Shown: positions 1 to 7,890 of the stretch, piece after piece
Numbering within the stretch: position 1 is the stretch's first letter
Layout of the letters: every line of letters starts with the position of its first letter
Assembly (NCBI GenBank): GCA_964477265.1
Contig: CAYZDJ010000008.1
Coordinates: 29,462-93,461, forward strand
Direction: 5' to 3'
Origin: CAIVPM01 sp964477265
GTDB lineage: Bacteria > Bacteroidota > Bacteroidia > Chitinophagales > Chitinophagaceae
DNA length: 64,000 nucleotides
The notes under the pieces: generated by a model
The model's input: only the letters and a program-made list of their open reading frames with translations
Databases searched by the model: none
Told to the model about the DNA's origin: nothing
Translations under genes and position numbers: made by a program

Positions 1-46
1 AAGTGTGGCGTTGTATTTTTTTAATATTTTAATAAACGATGAATTT

Positions 47-514
47 ATGAGCGAATATGTAACCAAAGAAACCTTTGAAAAAATGCGTGAAGAGCTGCAT
101 AGATTAAAATCTATTGAAAGGCCTGCAGCCAGTAAAGCTATTGCAGAAGCAAGGGAAAAAGGCGATTTAAAGGAAAATGCAGAATATGACAGTGCTAAGG
201 AAGCACAGGGAATGCTTGAGGCAAAAATAAAGCAGCTTGAAGGAACTATTGCTACTTCTAAAATTGTTGACCCATCTACCATAGATACCAGTAAAGTAAG
301 CATTTTAACCAAGGTAACCATTACCAATATGGCTACTAAAAAGCAGGTTGCTTACCAGATTGTTGGCGAAAAGGAAGCTGATTTAAAGGCACAAAAAATA
401 TCTGCCTCATCACCAATTGGTAAAGGATTGCTTGGCAAAAAGAAAGGCGAGGTTGCCGAAATACAGGCTCCCAACGGAATACTGAAATTTAAGATTGATA
501 AAATTGAAATTTAA
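47..514 (+). CDS. greA: transcription elongation factor GreA
   Basis: This 155-residue protein is a GreA-type factor that binds in the secondary channel of RNA polymerase and stimulates cleavage of the transcript in backtracked complexes. The N-terminal coiled coil (about residues 1-75) carries the typical stretch REKGDLKENAEYDSAKEAQ, which includes the acidic tip residues. The C-terminal half (about 80-155) is the FKBP-like domain with the usual SSPIGKGLLGKKKGEV segment. I chose the ATG at 47 because the family begins MSxYVTKE; an upstream in-frame codon at position 5 would add 14 unconserved residues. A strong hairpin follows the stop codon, so the gene ends its transcription unit. Length and motifs are normal for the family. 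Confidence 0.96.
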   Translation: MSEYVTKETFEKMREELHRLKSIERPAASKAIAEAREKGDLKENAEYDSAKEAQGMLEAKIKQLEGTIATSKIVDPSTIDTSKVSILTKVTITNMATKKQVAYQIVGEKEADLKAQKISASSPIGKGLLGKKKGEVAEIQAPNGILKFKIDKIEI

Positions 515-515
515 T

Positions 516-548
516 TTAAAAAGTCGAGCAATATGCTCGACTTTTTAA
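516..548. terminator. intrinsic terminator after greA
   Basis: This is a perfect 15-bp inverted repeat (516-530 and 534-548) with a 3-nt loop. The core is AGTCGAGCA/TGCTCGACT, flanked by A and T runs, and it begins right after the greA stop. Confidence 0.9.
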
Positions 549-568
549 ATTCACAATGAAATAAAATT

Positions 569-964
569 ATGACTATTTTTTCTAAAATTATTGCAGGAGA
601 AATCCCCAGTTATAAAATTGCAGAAAATAATAAATTCTATGCTTTTTTAGATATTTTTCCCTTGCAAAAGGGACACACACTTGTAGTGCCCAAAATAGAG
701 GTTGACAAGGTTTTTGATGTGCCAGATAAGTACTTAAATGAGGCATTAACATTTGCAAAGCCCATAGCAAATGCTATTGAAAAAGCATTCGCCTGCAATC
801 GTGTAAGTCTTGTTACAGTTGGGCTTGAAGTGCCTCATGCACATTTTCATTTAATACCCATTAATGAACCAAACGATATTAATTTTGCCAATAAAAAATT
901 GCAGTTAAGCAAAGAGGAGTTTATTGAAATACAGCAAAGTATAATTGCATTATTGGACAAATAA
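569..964 (+). CDS. HIT family protein (histidine triad nucleotide hydrolase)
   Basis: This 131-residue protein belongs to the HIT superfamily of small cytoplasmic nucleotide-binding hydrolases and transferases that act on AMP-lysine, AMP-NH2 or dinucleoside polyphosphates. The start IFSKIIAGEIPSYKI, the GHTLVVPK strand and the C-terminal histidine triad (His90-Ala-His92-Phe-His94, in VPHAHFHLIP) are all present; the middle His would be the nucleophile. The gene lies 54 bp after greA, beyond the terminator. Order greA then HIT is common in Bacteroidota (established knowledge, from memory). The substrate cannot be told from sequence. Confidence 0.95.
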   Translation: MTIFSKIIAGEIPSYKIAENNKFYAFLDIFPLQKGHTLVVPKIEVDKVFDVPDKYLNEALTFAKPIANAIEKAFACNRVSLVTVGLEVPHAHFHLIPINEPNDINFANKKLQLSKEEFIEIQQSIIALLDK

Positions 965-1111
965 AAATAAAAGTTGGAAGTTTACAATAAAAGCCTATAC
1001 ATTCGCAATGTCGATTACAGAATAATTAAGGTTTCTTAAAGTGTTTTTGTAAATGCTAAAGGATGATTGGTTTACTGTAATTTATTTTTTAATTTTTTAA
1101 TCATTTACAAA

Positions 1112-1507
1112 ATGAACATTTACGTTGGAAATCTTAGTTGGAACATGACTAATGATGATTTAAACACACTTTTCGCTCCTTATGGCGAAGTAATTTCTGC
1201 TAAAATTGTTACCGACAAATTTAAAGGTGACAGAAGCAAAGGATTTGGCTTTGTTGAAATGGGTGATGAAGATGGTAAAGCTGCTATTGCTGCTTTAAAC
1301 GAAACAGAACACGATGGCAGAAAAATCGTAGTTAATGAATCTCAACCTCGTCCTGCTGGCGAACGTCGTCCTGGTGGCGGTGGTTCAAGAGGTGGATTTG
1401 GTGGTGGCAACCGTGGTGGCGGTGGTGGCTACAACAGAGACAGAAGCTCTGGTGGTGGATACGGCAGAGACAGAAACTCTGGCAGTGGTGGTTATAACAG
1501 ATATTAA
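1112..1507 (+). CDS. RNA-binding protein, single RRM with Gly/Arg-rich tail
   Basis: This 131-residue protein has one RRM (residues about 1-80) with RNP2 (IYVGNL, residues 3-8) and RNP1 (KGFGFVEM, residues 43-50). A Gly/Arg/Asn/Tyr/Ser-rich tail of about 45 residues follows. It resembles the single-RRM, glycine-rich proteins of cyanobacteria and Bacteroidota, which bind RNA and are often cold-induced (family knowledge). I chose the ATG at 1112 because RRMs of this type start MNIYVGNL; the upstream in-frame codon at 1067 adds an unconserved hydrophobic stretch. About 147 bp of AT-rich sequence separates it from the HIT gene and could hold a regulated 5' UTR. It has its own terminator. Confidence 0.94.
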   Translation: MNIYVGNLSWNMTNDDLNTLFAPYGEVISAKIVTDKFKGDRSKGFGFVEMGDEDGKAAIAALNETEHDGRKIVVNESQPRPAGERRPGGGGSRGGFGGGNRGGGGGYNRDRSSGGGYGRDRNSGSGGYNRY

Positions 1508-1528
1508 TATCAACAATAACTTATACGT

Positions 1529-1563
1529 AAAAAGCTGTTCCAAAATTTGGAACAGCTTTTTTT
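1529..1563 (+). terminator. intrinsic terminator after the RRM gene
   Basis: The stem AAAAAGCTGTTCCAAA (1529-1544) pairs with TTTGGAACAGCTTTTT (1546-1561) and ends in a T run. The stable core is GCTGTTCC/GGAACAGC. Confidence 0.9.
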
Positions 1564-1595
1564 ATTTGCAAAATAAATTGCCATAATATTGTAAT

Positions 1596-2099
1596 ATGAT
1601 GCTTAACGAATTGAATGGCTTGCCAACTGATGCACTGCAACAGGAGCTTTTTAAATGTTGTGGCTCTGCAAAATGGAGTAAAGAACTGGCAGCCTGCTTT
1701 CCTTTTGATAGTATTGAAGGTTTAATGTATTGTTCTGATAAAATATGGGCTAAATGCAGTGAACAGGATTTTCATGAAGCATTTACCCACCACCCAAAAA
1801 TTGGAGATATTGAAAGCCTTAAAAAGAAGTTTGCAAATACCGCAGCCTGGGCAGGCAACGAGCAAAGTGGTGCTGCAACTGCATCTCAACAAACACTTGA
1901 AGCATTGGCAAAAGGCAACGATGATTATGAAAAAAAATTTGGCTACATATTTATTGTATGTGCCACAGGCAAAACGGCAGAGGAAATGCTGAATATTTTA
2001 TTGGCAAGGTTATCTAACAATAAGGAAGAAGAAATTACCATTGCTGCTGCCGAGCAAAATAAAATTACACATTTAAGATTAAGAAAGCTATTGGCATAA
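1596..2099 (+). CDS. uraD: OHCU decarboxylase (UraD)
   Basis: This 167-residue protein is 2-oxo-4-hydroxy-4-carboxy-5-ureidoimidazoline decarboxylase, the third step from urate to S-allantoin. Visible family motifs are THHPKIGD around residue 65 (His and the HPxIGD turn bind the substrate), the SGA-containing turn EQSGAATAS, and FGYIFIVCATGKTAEEML in the C-terminal half. The start is either 1596 or 1599 because the protein begins with two Met codons. uraH lies 46 bp downstream, so two consecutive steps of urate breakdown are encoded together. Urate oxidase and xanthine dehydrogenase are not in this window. Confidence 0.94.
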   Translation: MMLNELNGLPTDALQQELFKCCGSAKWSKELAACFPFDSIEGLMYCSDKIWAKCSEQDFHEAFTHHPKIGDIESLKKKFANTAAWAGNEQSGAATASQQTLEALAKGNDDYEKKFGYIFIVCATGKTAEEMLNILLARLSNNKEEEITIAAAEQNKITHLRLRKLLA

Positions 2100-2113
2100 A
2101 TCCATTCGCTTTA

Positions 2114-2141
2114 AACTACTAACTATAAACTATTAACTAAA
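2114..2141. repeat. 7-bp-period repeat array in the uraH leader
   Basis: Four consecutive heptamers, AACTACT, AACTATA, AACTATT and AACTAAA, end 4 nt before the uraH start codon. This is one of many arrays of this kind in the window, each with a different word. Confidence 0.8.
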
Positions 2142-2145
2142 TTGA

Positions 2146-2484
2146 ATGAGCCAGCTTACAACACATATACTTGATACTACAAAAGGAAAACCTGCACAAA
2201 ACGTAAAGATTATTTTATATAAAAATCACAACAATAGTTTTGAAGAAATTGCCAGTGGTATTACCAATACTGATGGTAGGATACCAGATTTATTACCCAA
2301 AGATTTAATTGTAGAAAAAGGTATTTATAAAATGAAATTTGAAACAAAAACATATTTTGACAGTATGAGTGTACAAACATTTTATCCTTTTGTAGAGATT
2401 GTTTTTAATATAGAAACTGCCGAGCATTACCATATACCATTATTGTTGAATCCCTTTGGCTACAGCACTTACAGGGGAAGTTGA
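2146..2484 (+). CDS. uraH: 5-hydroxyisourate hydrolase (transthyretin-like)
   Basis: This 112-residue protein is 5-hydroxyisourate hydrolase, which opens the HIU ring to give OHCU, the substrate of the UraD encoded just upstream. It shows the transthyretin-like family signatures: LTTHILDTTKGKPAQNV at the N-terminus (His in the active site), the central TNTDGRIPDLL segment, and the diagnostic C-terminal YRGS tetrapeptide. There is no signal peptide, so it should act in the cytoplasm. Gene order uraD-uraH with 46 bp between them suggests one operon. Confidence 0.95.
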   Translation: MSQLTTHILDTTKGKPAQNVKIILYKNHNNSFEEIASGITNTDGRIPDLLPKDLIVEKGIYKMKFETKTYFDSMSVQTFYPFVEIVFNIETAEHYHIPLLLNPFGYSTYRGS

Positions 2485-2508
2485 TTGTAATGAGTGACAT
2501 TTAAAAAT

Positions 2509-2543
2509 ACTAATAACCAACCACTAATAACTAATTACTACTA
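2509..2543. repeat. 7-bp-period repeat array before the DUF6986 gene
   Basis: Five heptamers, ACTAATA, ACCAACC, ACTAATA, ACTAATT and ACTACTA, end 3 nt before the start codon at 2547. Confidence 0.8.
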
Positions 2544-2546
2544 AAG

Positions 2547-3980
2547 ATGAATTTTTCAATACAAGACTCACAAAAAGAACAACTGCTAAATGAATTGCAG
2601 GTAGCTAATGTAAAGTTTCAAAAAACTTACCCAGGAGATAAACCAGACAGGCAAGCTGTACACACGGTTTATGGCGGTGCCAATCTTTTTAAAAGCGATA
2701 CCACACATAAAATGGGCGAAGTAGCTTTAAAGAACTTACTAAGCAATGCACCCAATTTTGTTGTATTGGCAAATGTGTTAAAGTTAGATGGCTACGAACA
2801 TTTACCTCATTTGGAGAAAGACATAGCAGACTTAACTGCACGTTTAGATGCCATGACAGAAGCACAACGTAAGCAAGAGCACGCATGGCTTTCATACACC
2901 ATCTACAATAAAATAATTGCCAAGCTCCAAAGCGAGGCAATTGAAGACTTTAGGATAGATTTTGAAGATGGCTTTGGCAACAGGCCAGATGCAGAAGAAG
3001 ATGCAACTGCTGTAAATGCTGCAACAGAACTGGCAATTGGTATGGAGAACAAAACCATTTCGCCGTTTATTGGCATAAGGATAAAACCTTTTACCGAAGA
3101 TTTAAAAGCACGTGGCGTAAGGACTTTAGATATTTTTTTAACAACATTGCTGGACAAAACAGGTGGCAAGCTACCAAACAATTTTGTGGTAATGTTGCCT
3201 AAAGTAACCATACCAGAACAGGTAATTACATTGATAAGAATGTTTGAAATCATTGAGAAAAAATACAATTTGCCGTCAGGTACTTTACAAATGGAGACAA
3301 TGGTGGAAGCTACGCAAATTGTAATGGATGATGAAGGGCGAAACCCTTTAATGAGAATTGTAAGGGCAAGTGAAGGCAGGCTGATTGCTGCACATTTTGG
3401 GACATACGATTATACTGCATCTTGTGGCATTACTGCTAAATACCAAACAATGGCACACAGTGTTTGCGACTTTGCACACCACGTTACAAAAGTGGCATTA
3501 AGCCACACAGGTATTTTTTTAAGCGATGGTGCAACCAATGTAATGCCTATTGGTCCACATCGTGGCGATAATTTAACTTTTGAACAGCAAAGGGAAAACA
3601 GGGAAGCCGTGCACAAAGGCTGGCAAATTGCATACAACCACACAATGCATTCATTAATTAATGGAATGTACCAGGGCTGGGATTTGAATCCTGCACAAGT
3701 GCCCATGCGTTATGCAGCCACTTATAATTTCTTTTTAGGAAGTATTAATGATGCTACAAATCGTTTAAAGATATTTGTAGAGCGTGCAGCAATATCAACA
3801 CTTACAGGCGATATCTTTGATGATGCTGCAACAGGTCAGGGATTGCTTAACTTCTTTTTAAAGGCATTAAATTGTGGTGCCATTACCGAAGAAGAAGCAA
3901 CTGCAACAGGCTTAACCATTGAAGAAATAAGGACAAGAAGCTTTTATAAAATATTGCAGGCACGAAGGGCAAAAAAATAG
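2547..3980 (+). CDS. CitE/malate-synthase-like TIM-barrel protein (DUF6986 type)
   Basis: This 477-residue protein looks like a member of the phosphoenolpyruvate/pyruvate TIM-barrel (CitE/HpcH-like) superfamily of the kind now catalogued as DUF6986. Characteristic stretches are EDFRIDFEDGFGNRPDAEED near residue 135, with an acidic cluster typical of Mg binding, then METMVEATQ with a likely Mg-binding Glu, and HFGTYDYTASCGI. Family members are often annotated aldolase or phosphoenolpyruvate kinase, and I do not know of a proven reaction. Its place right after uraD-uraH suggests a role downstream of allantoin, where glyoxylate is produced, so a malate-synthase-like or aldol condensation with glyoxylate is plausible but inferred. 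There is no signal peptide. A strong terminator follows. Confidence 0.75.
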   Translation: MNFSIQDSQKEQLLNELQVANVKFQKTYPGDKPDRQAVHTVYGGANLFKSDTTHKMGEVALKNLLSNAPNFVVLANVLKLDGYEHLPHLEKDIADLTARLDAMTEAQRKQEHAWLSYTIYNKIIAKLQSEAIEDFRIDFEDGFGNRPDAEEDATAVNAATELAIGMENKTISPFIGIRIKPFTEDLKARGVRTLDIFLTTLLDKTGGKLPNNFVVMLPKVTIPEQVITLIRMFEIIEKKYNLPSGTLQMETMVEATQIVMDDEGRNPLMRIVRASEGRLIAAHFGTYDYTASCGITAKYQTMAHSVCDFAHHVTKVALSHTGIFLSDGATNVMPIGPHRGDNLTFEQQRENREAVHKGWQIAYNHTMHSLINGMYQGWDLNPAQVPMRYAATYNFFLGSINDATNRLKIFVERAAISTLTGDIFDDAATGQGLLNFFLKALNCGAITEEEATATGLTIEEIRTRSFYKILQARRAKK

Positions 3981-4003
3981 CTTAAAATTTTTCAGGGGCA
4001 GTC

Positions 4004-4039
4004 AAAGCCAGAACTATTTTCAACTATAGTTCTGGCTTT
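4004..4039 (+). terminator. intrinsic terminator after the DUF6986 gene
   Basis: The stem AAAGCCAGAACTAT (4004-4017) pairs perfectly with ATAGTTCTGGCTTT (4026-4039) around an 8-nt loop, followed by T residues. The rest of the intergenic region (3981-4289) holds only heptamer arrays near ileS; I see no gene in it. Confidence 0.9.
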
Positions 4040-4210
4040 TCGTTTCAAGTCCTCGCTACACTACGTTTCGCTGTGGGCTTTTCACTTCAAATAACATTCA
4101 CGAATACCTTTAGTATTATTTAAAAAACATTCGTAATCCAGCAGCCTTTCAGCAATTGCATTTCTATTCATCAAACAAACTTTCCAACCCTTAACTTCGC
4201 CAACCTAAAA

Positions 4211-4280
4211 AAGTTTAAAGTTCAAAAGTTTAAAGTTTAAAGTTGTGCAATAACATAACCTTAAACCTTAAACCTTAAAC
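4211..4280. repeat. two 7-bp-period arrays in the ileS leader
   Basis: The first array (4211-4244) uses AAGTTTA/AAGTTCA words. The second (4257-4280) is three exact copies of ACCTTAA plus flanks, ending 9 nt before the ileS ATG. Two different words are placed next to each other. Confidence 0.8.
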
Positions 4281-4289
4281 GTGCAACAA

Positions 4290-7200
4290 ATGAATAAGTA
4301 CAAAGAATTTGGTGGGTTGAATTTACCATCTATAGAAAAAGAAATATTGGCAAAATGGGAAGCAGAGCAGGCTTTTGAAAAAAGTGTGGAATTGCGTGAA
4401 GGTGCAACGCCTTTTGTGTTTTACGAAGGTCCACCAAGTGCTAATGGAATGCCAGGCATACACCACGTTATCAGCAGAACATTGAAAGATTTGGTGTGTA
4501 GATACAAGACTATGCAAGGCTTTCAAGTAAAACGTAAAGGTGGTTGGGATACACACGGTTTGCCAATAGAATTAGGCGTTGAGAAAGAATTGGGCATTAC
4601 AAAAGAAGATATTGGTAAAACAATTTCGGTTGAAGCATATAACCAAAAATGCAGAGAAGCAGTTTTAAGGTATAAAAATGAGTGGGATAACATTACCAAA
4701 AAAATGGGTTATTGGGTGGACTTGAAAAATCCATACATCACTTATGAAAACAATTATATAGAAAGCCTTTGGTGGATATTGAAGCAATTATTCAATAAAG
4801 GTTTGTTGTACGAAAGTGTGAGCATTCAGCCATATTCACCAGCAGCAGGAACAGGTTTGTCTTCTCACGAATTGAACCAGCCAGGCACTTATAAGGATGT
4901 GAAAGATACAAGTGCAACAGTGATGTTTAAAGTTGCTGATAAGTCAAAACTCAAAATTGAAAACCTAAACGAAGATGTTTACTTTTTAGCCTGGACAACT
5001 ACACCTTGGACTTTACCATCAAACTTGGGATTGACAGTTGGTGGGAATATTGATTATGTTTTAGTAGAATGCAATAATCAAAATGATAGAACGATTAAGA
5101 ACAAAGTTATCGTTGCAAAAAAACTTTTATATAAATCCTTATCGTTAGAGTTAAATGAAATCTATAAACAAATTGAGAGAGAAGAAAAAGCTGCGATTGA
5201 TGTTTTAAAAAATGAAAGATCAGAAAAAGCCAAGATTTGGAATCGAATTCAAGATGAAAGAATAAAAGCATTTAACAATGGTGATGAATATTCTGACATT
5301 AAATCATTAATCAAATTGAAAGAAGCTGGGCTTTTAGAAATTGATTTTTTAGCTCAATTCAAAGGCTCTGAATTAGAAGGAATACAATACGAACAATTAC
5401 TTCCTTTTGAATCTAACAATCCTGAAAATCCAAATTCATTTAAAGTTTTATTAGGCGATTTTGTAACCACAGAGGATGGAACAGGTATCGTTCATACAGC
5501 ACCTGCTTTTGGTGCAGATGACTATAAAGTTGGAAAAAAATACGACATTGGAATTTTGACAATGGTTGACAGGCGTGGTAAATTTTTAGCAGGAATAAAA
5601 GATGATGTGTTTTTGTATGGCGAAGAATATGTAAAAGAAGCATACTTAACAGATGCTGAAAAAGAAGTTGAATTTGCAAAGCAGAAACAAATTTTAGAAG
5701 CTCACGGCAAGGTAAAAGATTTAAAGAAATATTTAAGTGTTGATGACAGGATTGTGTTGAAGTTGCAGGAAGAAGGCAAGCTATTTAAGAAAGAAAAATA
5801 CGACCATAATTATCCTCATTGTTGGCGTACAGATAAACCGATTTTGTATTATCCTTTGGATGCCTGGTTTATTAAAACCACAGCATTAAAAGATAGAATG
5901 GTTAAGCTGAATAAAACCATTAACTGGAAGCCCAAAAGCACTGGTGAAGGGCGTTTTGGCAATTGGTTAGAGAATATGGTTGATTGGAATTTAAGTAGAA
6001 GTAGATATTGGGGAACGCCATTGCCAGTTTGGAAAACAGAAGATGGTGAAGAGCAAATTTGCATTGGTTCTATACAAGAATTGAATGATGCTATTCGTAA
6101 AGCCAATGAAGTTTTAGGTGGTGATGTAAACAAGCATTATTTGCACGAAGGTATTTTAGATTTACACAAACCTTATGTGGATGATATTATTTTGGTAAGC
6201 CCAGGTGGCAAGCCAATGCAGCGTGTTTCAGACCTTATTGATGTTTGGTTTGACAGTGGTGCAATGCCTTATGCACAGCATCATTTTCCTTTTGAAAACA
6301 AGGAACTATTTGCCAACAATTATCCAGCAGATTTTATTGCTGAAGGTGTTGACCAAACTCGTGGTTGGTTTTATACTTTGCACGCCATTGGTTCGTTAAT
6401 TAAAGAAAGTGTTATTGAGGAATTAGAGAAAGATAATTTGCCAACAGATAAAGTAGATGGCAGGGCTTACAAAACTGTTGTGAGCAATGGTTTGGTGCTT
6501 GATAAAAATGGCAACAAGATGAGCAAGCGTTTGGGCAATGTTGTCAATCCTTTTGAAACCATTGATAAATATGGTGCAGATGCTACACGTTGGTATTTAA
6601 TCACCAATGCAAGTCCTTGGGATAATTTGAAATTTGATATTGCAGGCATCCAGGAAGTGCAACGTAAATTCTTTGGAACATTATACAACACTTATCAATT
6701 CTTTGCTTTGTATGCAAATGTTGATGGCTTTGCTTTCAAAGAAGATTATATAGCATTGGAACAAAGACCAGAAATTGACAGGTGGATTTTGTCTTCACTC
6801 AATACATTGATTAAAAAATGTAATGAAGCAATGGACGATTATGAGCCAACACAAGCTGGTCGTTTAATAGAGGAATTTGTAGATGAGCATTTAAGCAACT
6901 GGTATGTTCGCTTGTGCAGAAGGCGTTTCTGGAAAGGCGAATATGAGCAGGATAAAATTGCTGCTTATCAAACCTTGTACGAATGCTTGGAAACATTATG
7001 CAAATTGATTGCACCTATTTCACCATTTTTTAGTGATGCTGTTTTCCAAAATTTGAATGCAATAACAAATAGGTATAATACCTCTTCAATACATCATATT
7101 GCTTATCCAAAAGCTAATGAAACAGCTATTGATGCTGCATTGGAAGAAAGAATGCAGTTGGCACAGGATACTTGTAGTTTGGTATTGAGTTTAAGAAAGA

Positions 7201-7880
7201 AAGTAAATATTAAAGTTCGTCAGCCTTTGCAAAAGCTAATGATTCCTGTTTTAAATATGGATATGAAACATCAATTGGAAAAGGTGGAAGATTTGGTAAA
7301 AAGTGAAGTGAACGTAAAGGAATTGCAATATTTAACGGAAACAGAAGGCATCATTAAGAAAAAAGCAAAAGCCAATTTTAAAGTGTTGGGTGCTAAACTT
7401 GGTGCTAATATGAAAGAAGCTGCCAACCAAATTGCAAACTTTAATCAACACCAAATTGCAGAATTGGAACAAAAAGGAGAAATTACGATTTCAATTCTCA
7501 ATTCTCAATTCTCAATTCTCAACTCTGACTTGGAAGTTATAGCTGAAGATATTCCAGGTTGGTCTGTTGCATCAAAAGGTGCTTTAACCGTTGCTTTAGA
7601 TATAATTATCAGTGAAGATTTGAAAAAAGAAGGTGATGCAAGAGAGTTTGTTAATCGTATTCAAACCATTAGAAAAGAGAGTGGTTTTGAACTTACTGAC
7701 AGGATTAATGTACAGGTTGTGGAAAACAAAATTTTGGCTGCATCTATTAATGAATACAAAACCTATATTTGTGGCGAAATTTTGGCAGACGATATTGTTT
7801 GGGTTGATAACTTACAAGGTTCTGTAACAGAAATTGACGTGAACGAAACACTGCTTAAAGTATTGGTTAACAAAAATTAA
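4290..7880 (+). CDS. ileS: isoleucyl-tRNA synthetase
   Basis: This 1,196-residue class I aminoacyl-tRNA synthetase charges tRNA-Ile with isoleucine. It has the HIGH-type signature as GIHH in PPSANGMPGIHHVI, the GGWDTHGLP segment, the CP1 editing domain, the KMSKS loop as KMSKR followed by LGNVVNP, and the C-terminal anticodon-binding region. I chose the ATG at 4290 (MNKYKEFGGL) over the GTG at 4281 by family likeness. Two oddities stand out. A charged, helical insertion of roughly 60 residues lies in the editing domain (encoded about 5150-5350). Five exact or near-exact copies of TCAATTC lie in frame at 7491-7525 and encode SILNSQFSILNS where relatives have unrelated sequence. The DksA-like gene follows after 10 bp. 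Confidence 0.96.
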   Translation: MNKYKEFGGLNLPSIEKEILAKWEAEQAFEKSVELREGATPFVFYEGPPSANGMPGIHHVISRTLKDLVCRYKTMQGFQVKRKGGWDTHGLPIELGVEKELGITKEDIGKTISVEAYNQKCREAVLRYKNEWDNITKKMGYWVDLKNPYITYENNYIESLWWILKQLFNKGLLYESVSIQPYSPAAGTGLSSHELNQPGTYKDVKDTSATVMFKVADKSKLKIENLNEDVYFLAWTTTPWTLPSNLGLTVGGNIDYVLVECNNQNDRTIKNKVIVAKKLLYKSLSLELNEIYKQIEREEKAAIDVLKNERSEKAKIWNRIQDERIKAFNNGDEYSDIKSLIKLKEAGLLEIDFLAQFKGSELEGIQYEQLLPFESNNPENPNSFKVLLGDFVTTEDGTGIVHTAPAFGADDYKVGKKYDIGILTMVDRRGKFLAGIKDDVFLYGEEYVKEAYLTDAEKEVEFAKQKQILEAHGKVKDLKKYLSVDDRIVLKLQEEGKLFKKEKYDHNYPHCWRTDKPILYYPLDAWFIKTTALKDRMVKLNKTINWKPKSTGEGRFGNWLENMVDWNLSRSRYWGTPLPVWKTEDGEEQICIGSIQELNDAIRKANEVLGGDVNKHYLHEGILDLHKPYVDDIILVSPGGKPMQRVSDLIDVWFDSGAMPYAQHHFPFENKELFANNYPADFIAEGVDQTRGWFYTLHAIGSLIKESVIEELEKDNLPTDKVDGRAYKTVVSNGLVLDKNGNKMSKRLGNVVNPFETIDKYGADATRWYLITNASPWDNLKFDIAGIQEVQRKFFGTLYNTYQFFALYANVDGFAFKEDYIALEQRPEIDRWILSSLNTLIKKCNEAMDDYEPTQAGRLIEEFVDEHLSNWYVRLCRRRFWKGEYEQDKIAAYQTLYECLETLCKLIAPISPFFSDAVFQNLNAITNRYNTSSIHHIAYPKANETAIDAALEERMQLAQDTCSLVLSLRKKVNIKVRQPLQKLMIPVLNMDMKHQLEKVEDLVKSEVNVKELQYLTETEGIIKKKAKANFKVLGAKLGANMKEAANQIANFNQHQIAELEQKGEITISILNSQFSILNSDLEVIAEDIPGWSVASKGALTVALDIIISEDLKKEGDAREFVNRIQTIRKESGFELTDRINVQVVENKILAASINEYKTYICGEILADDIVWVDNLQGSVTEIDVNETLLKVLVNKN
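7491..7525. repeat. 7-bp-period array inside ileS
   Basis: Four copies of TCAATTC and one TCAACTC run head to tail within the coding sequence. Read in frame they give a 7-residue protein repeat (SILNSQF, SILNS). Confidence 0.92.
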
Positions 7881-7890
7881 ATAATCAATT

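Noticed and set aside
2114..4280. Short tandem repeats considered as a CRISPR array
   Set aside because: The units are 7 bp without spacers, and the words differ between loci. No cas gene is present.
4281..4289. GTG start for ileS three codons upstream
   Set aside because: The ATG at 4290 gives the usual start MNKYKEF and is the better codon; the GTG cannot be fully excluded.
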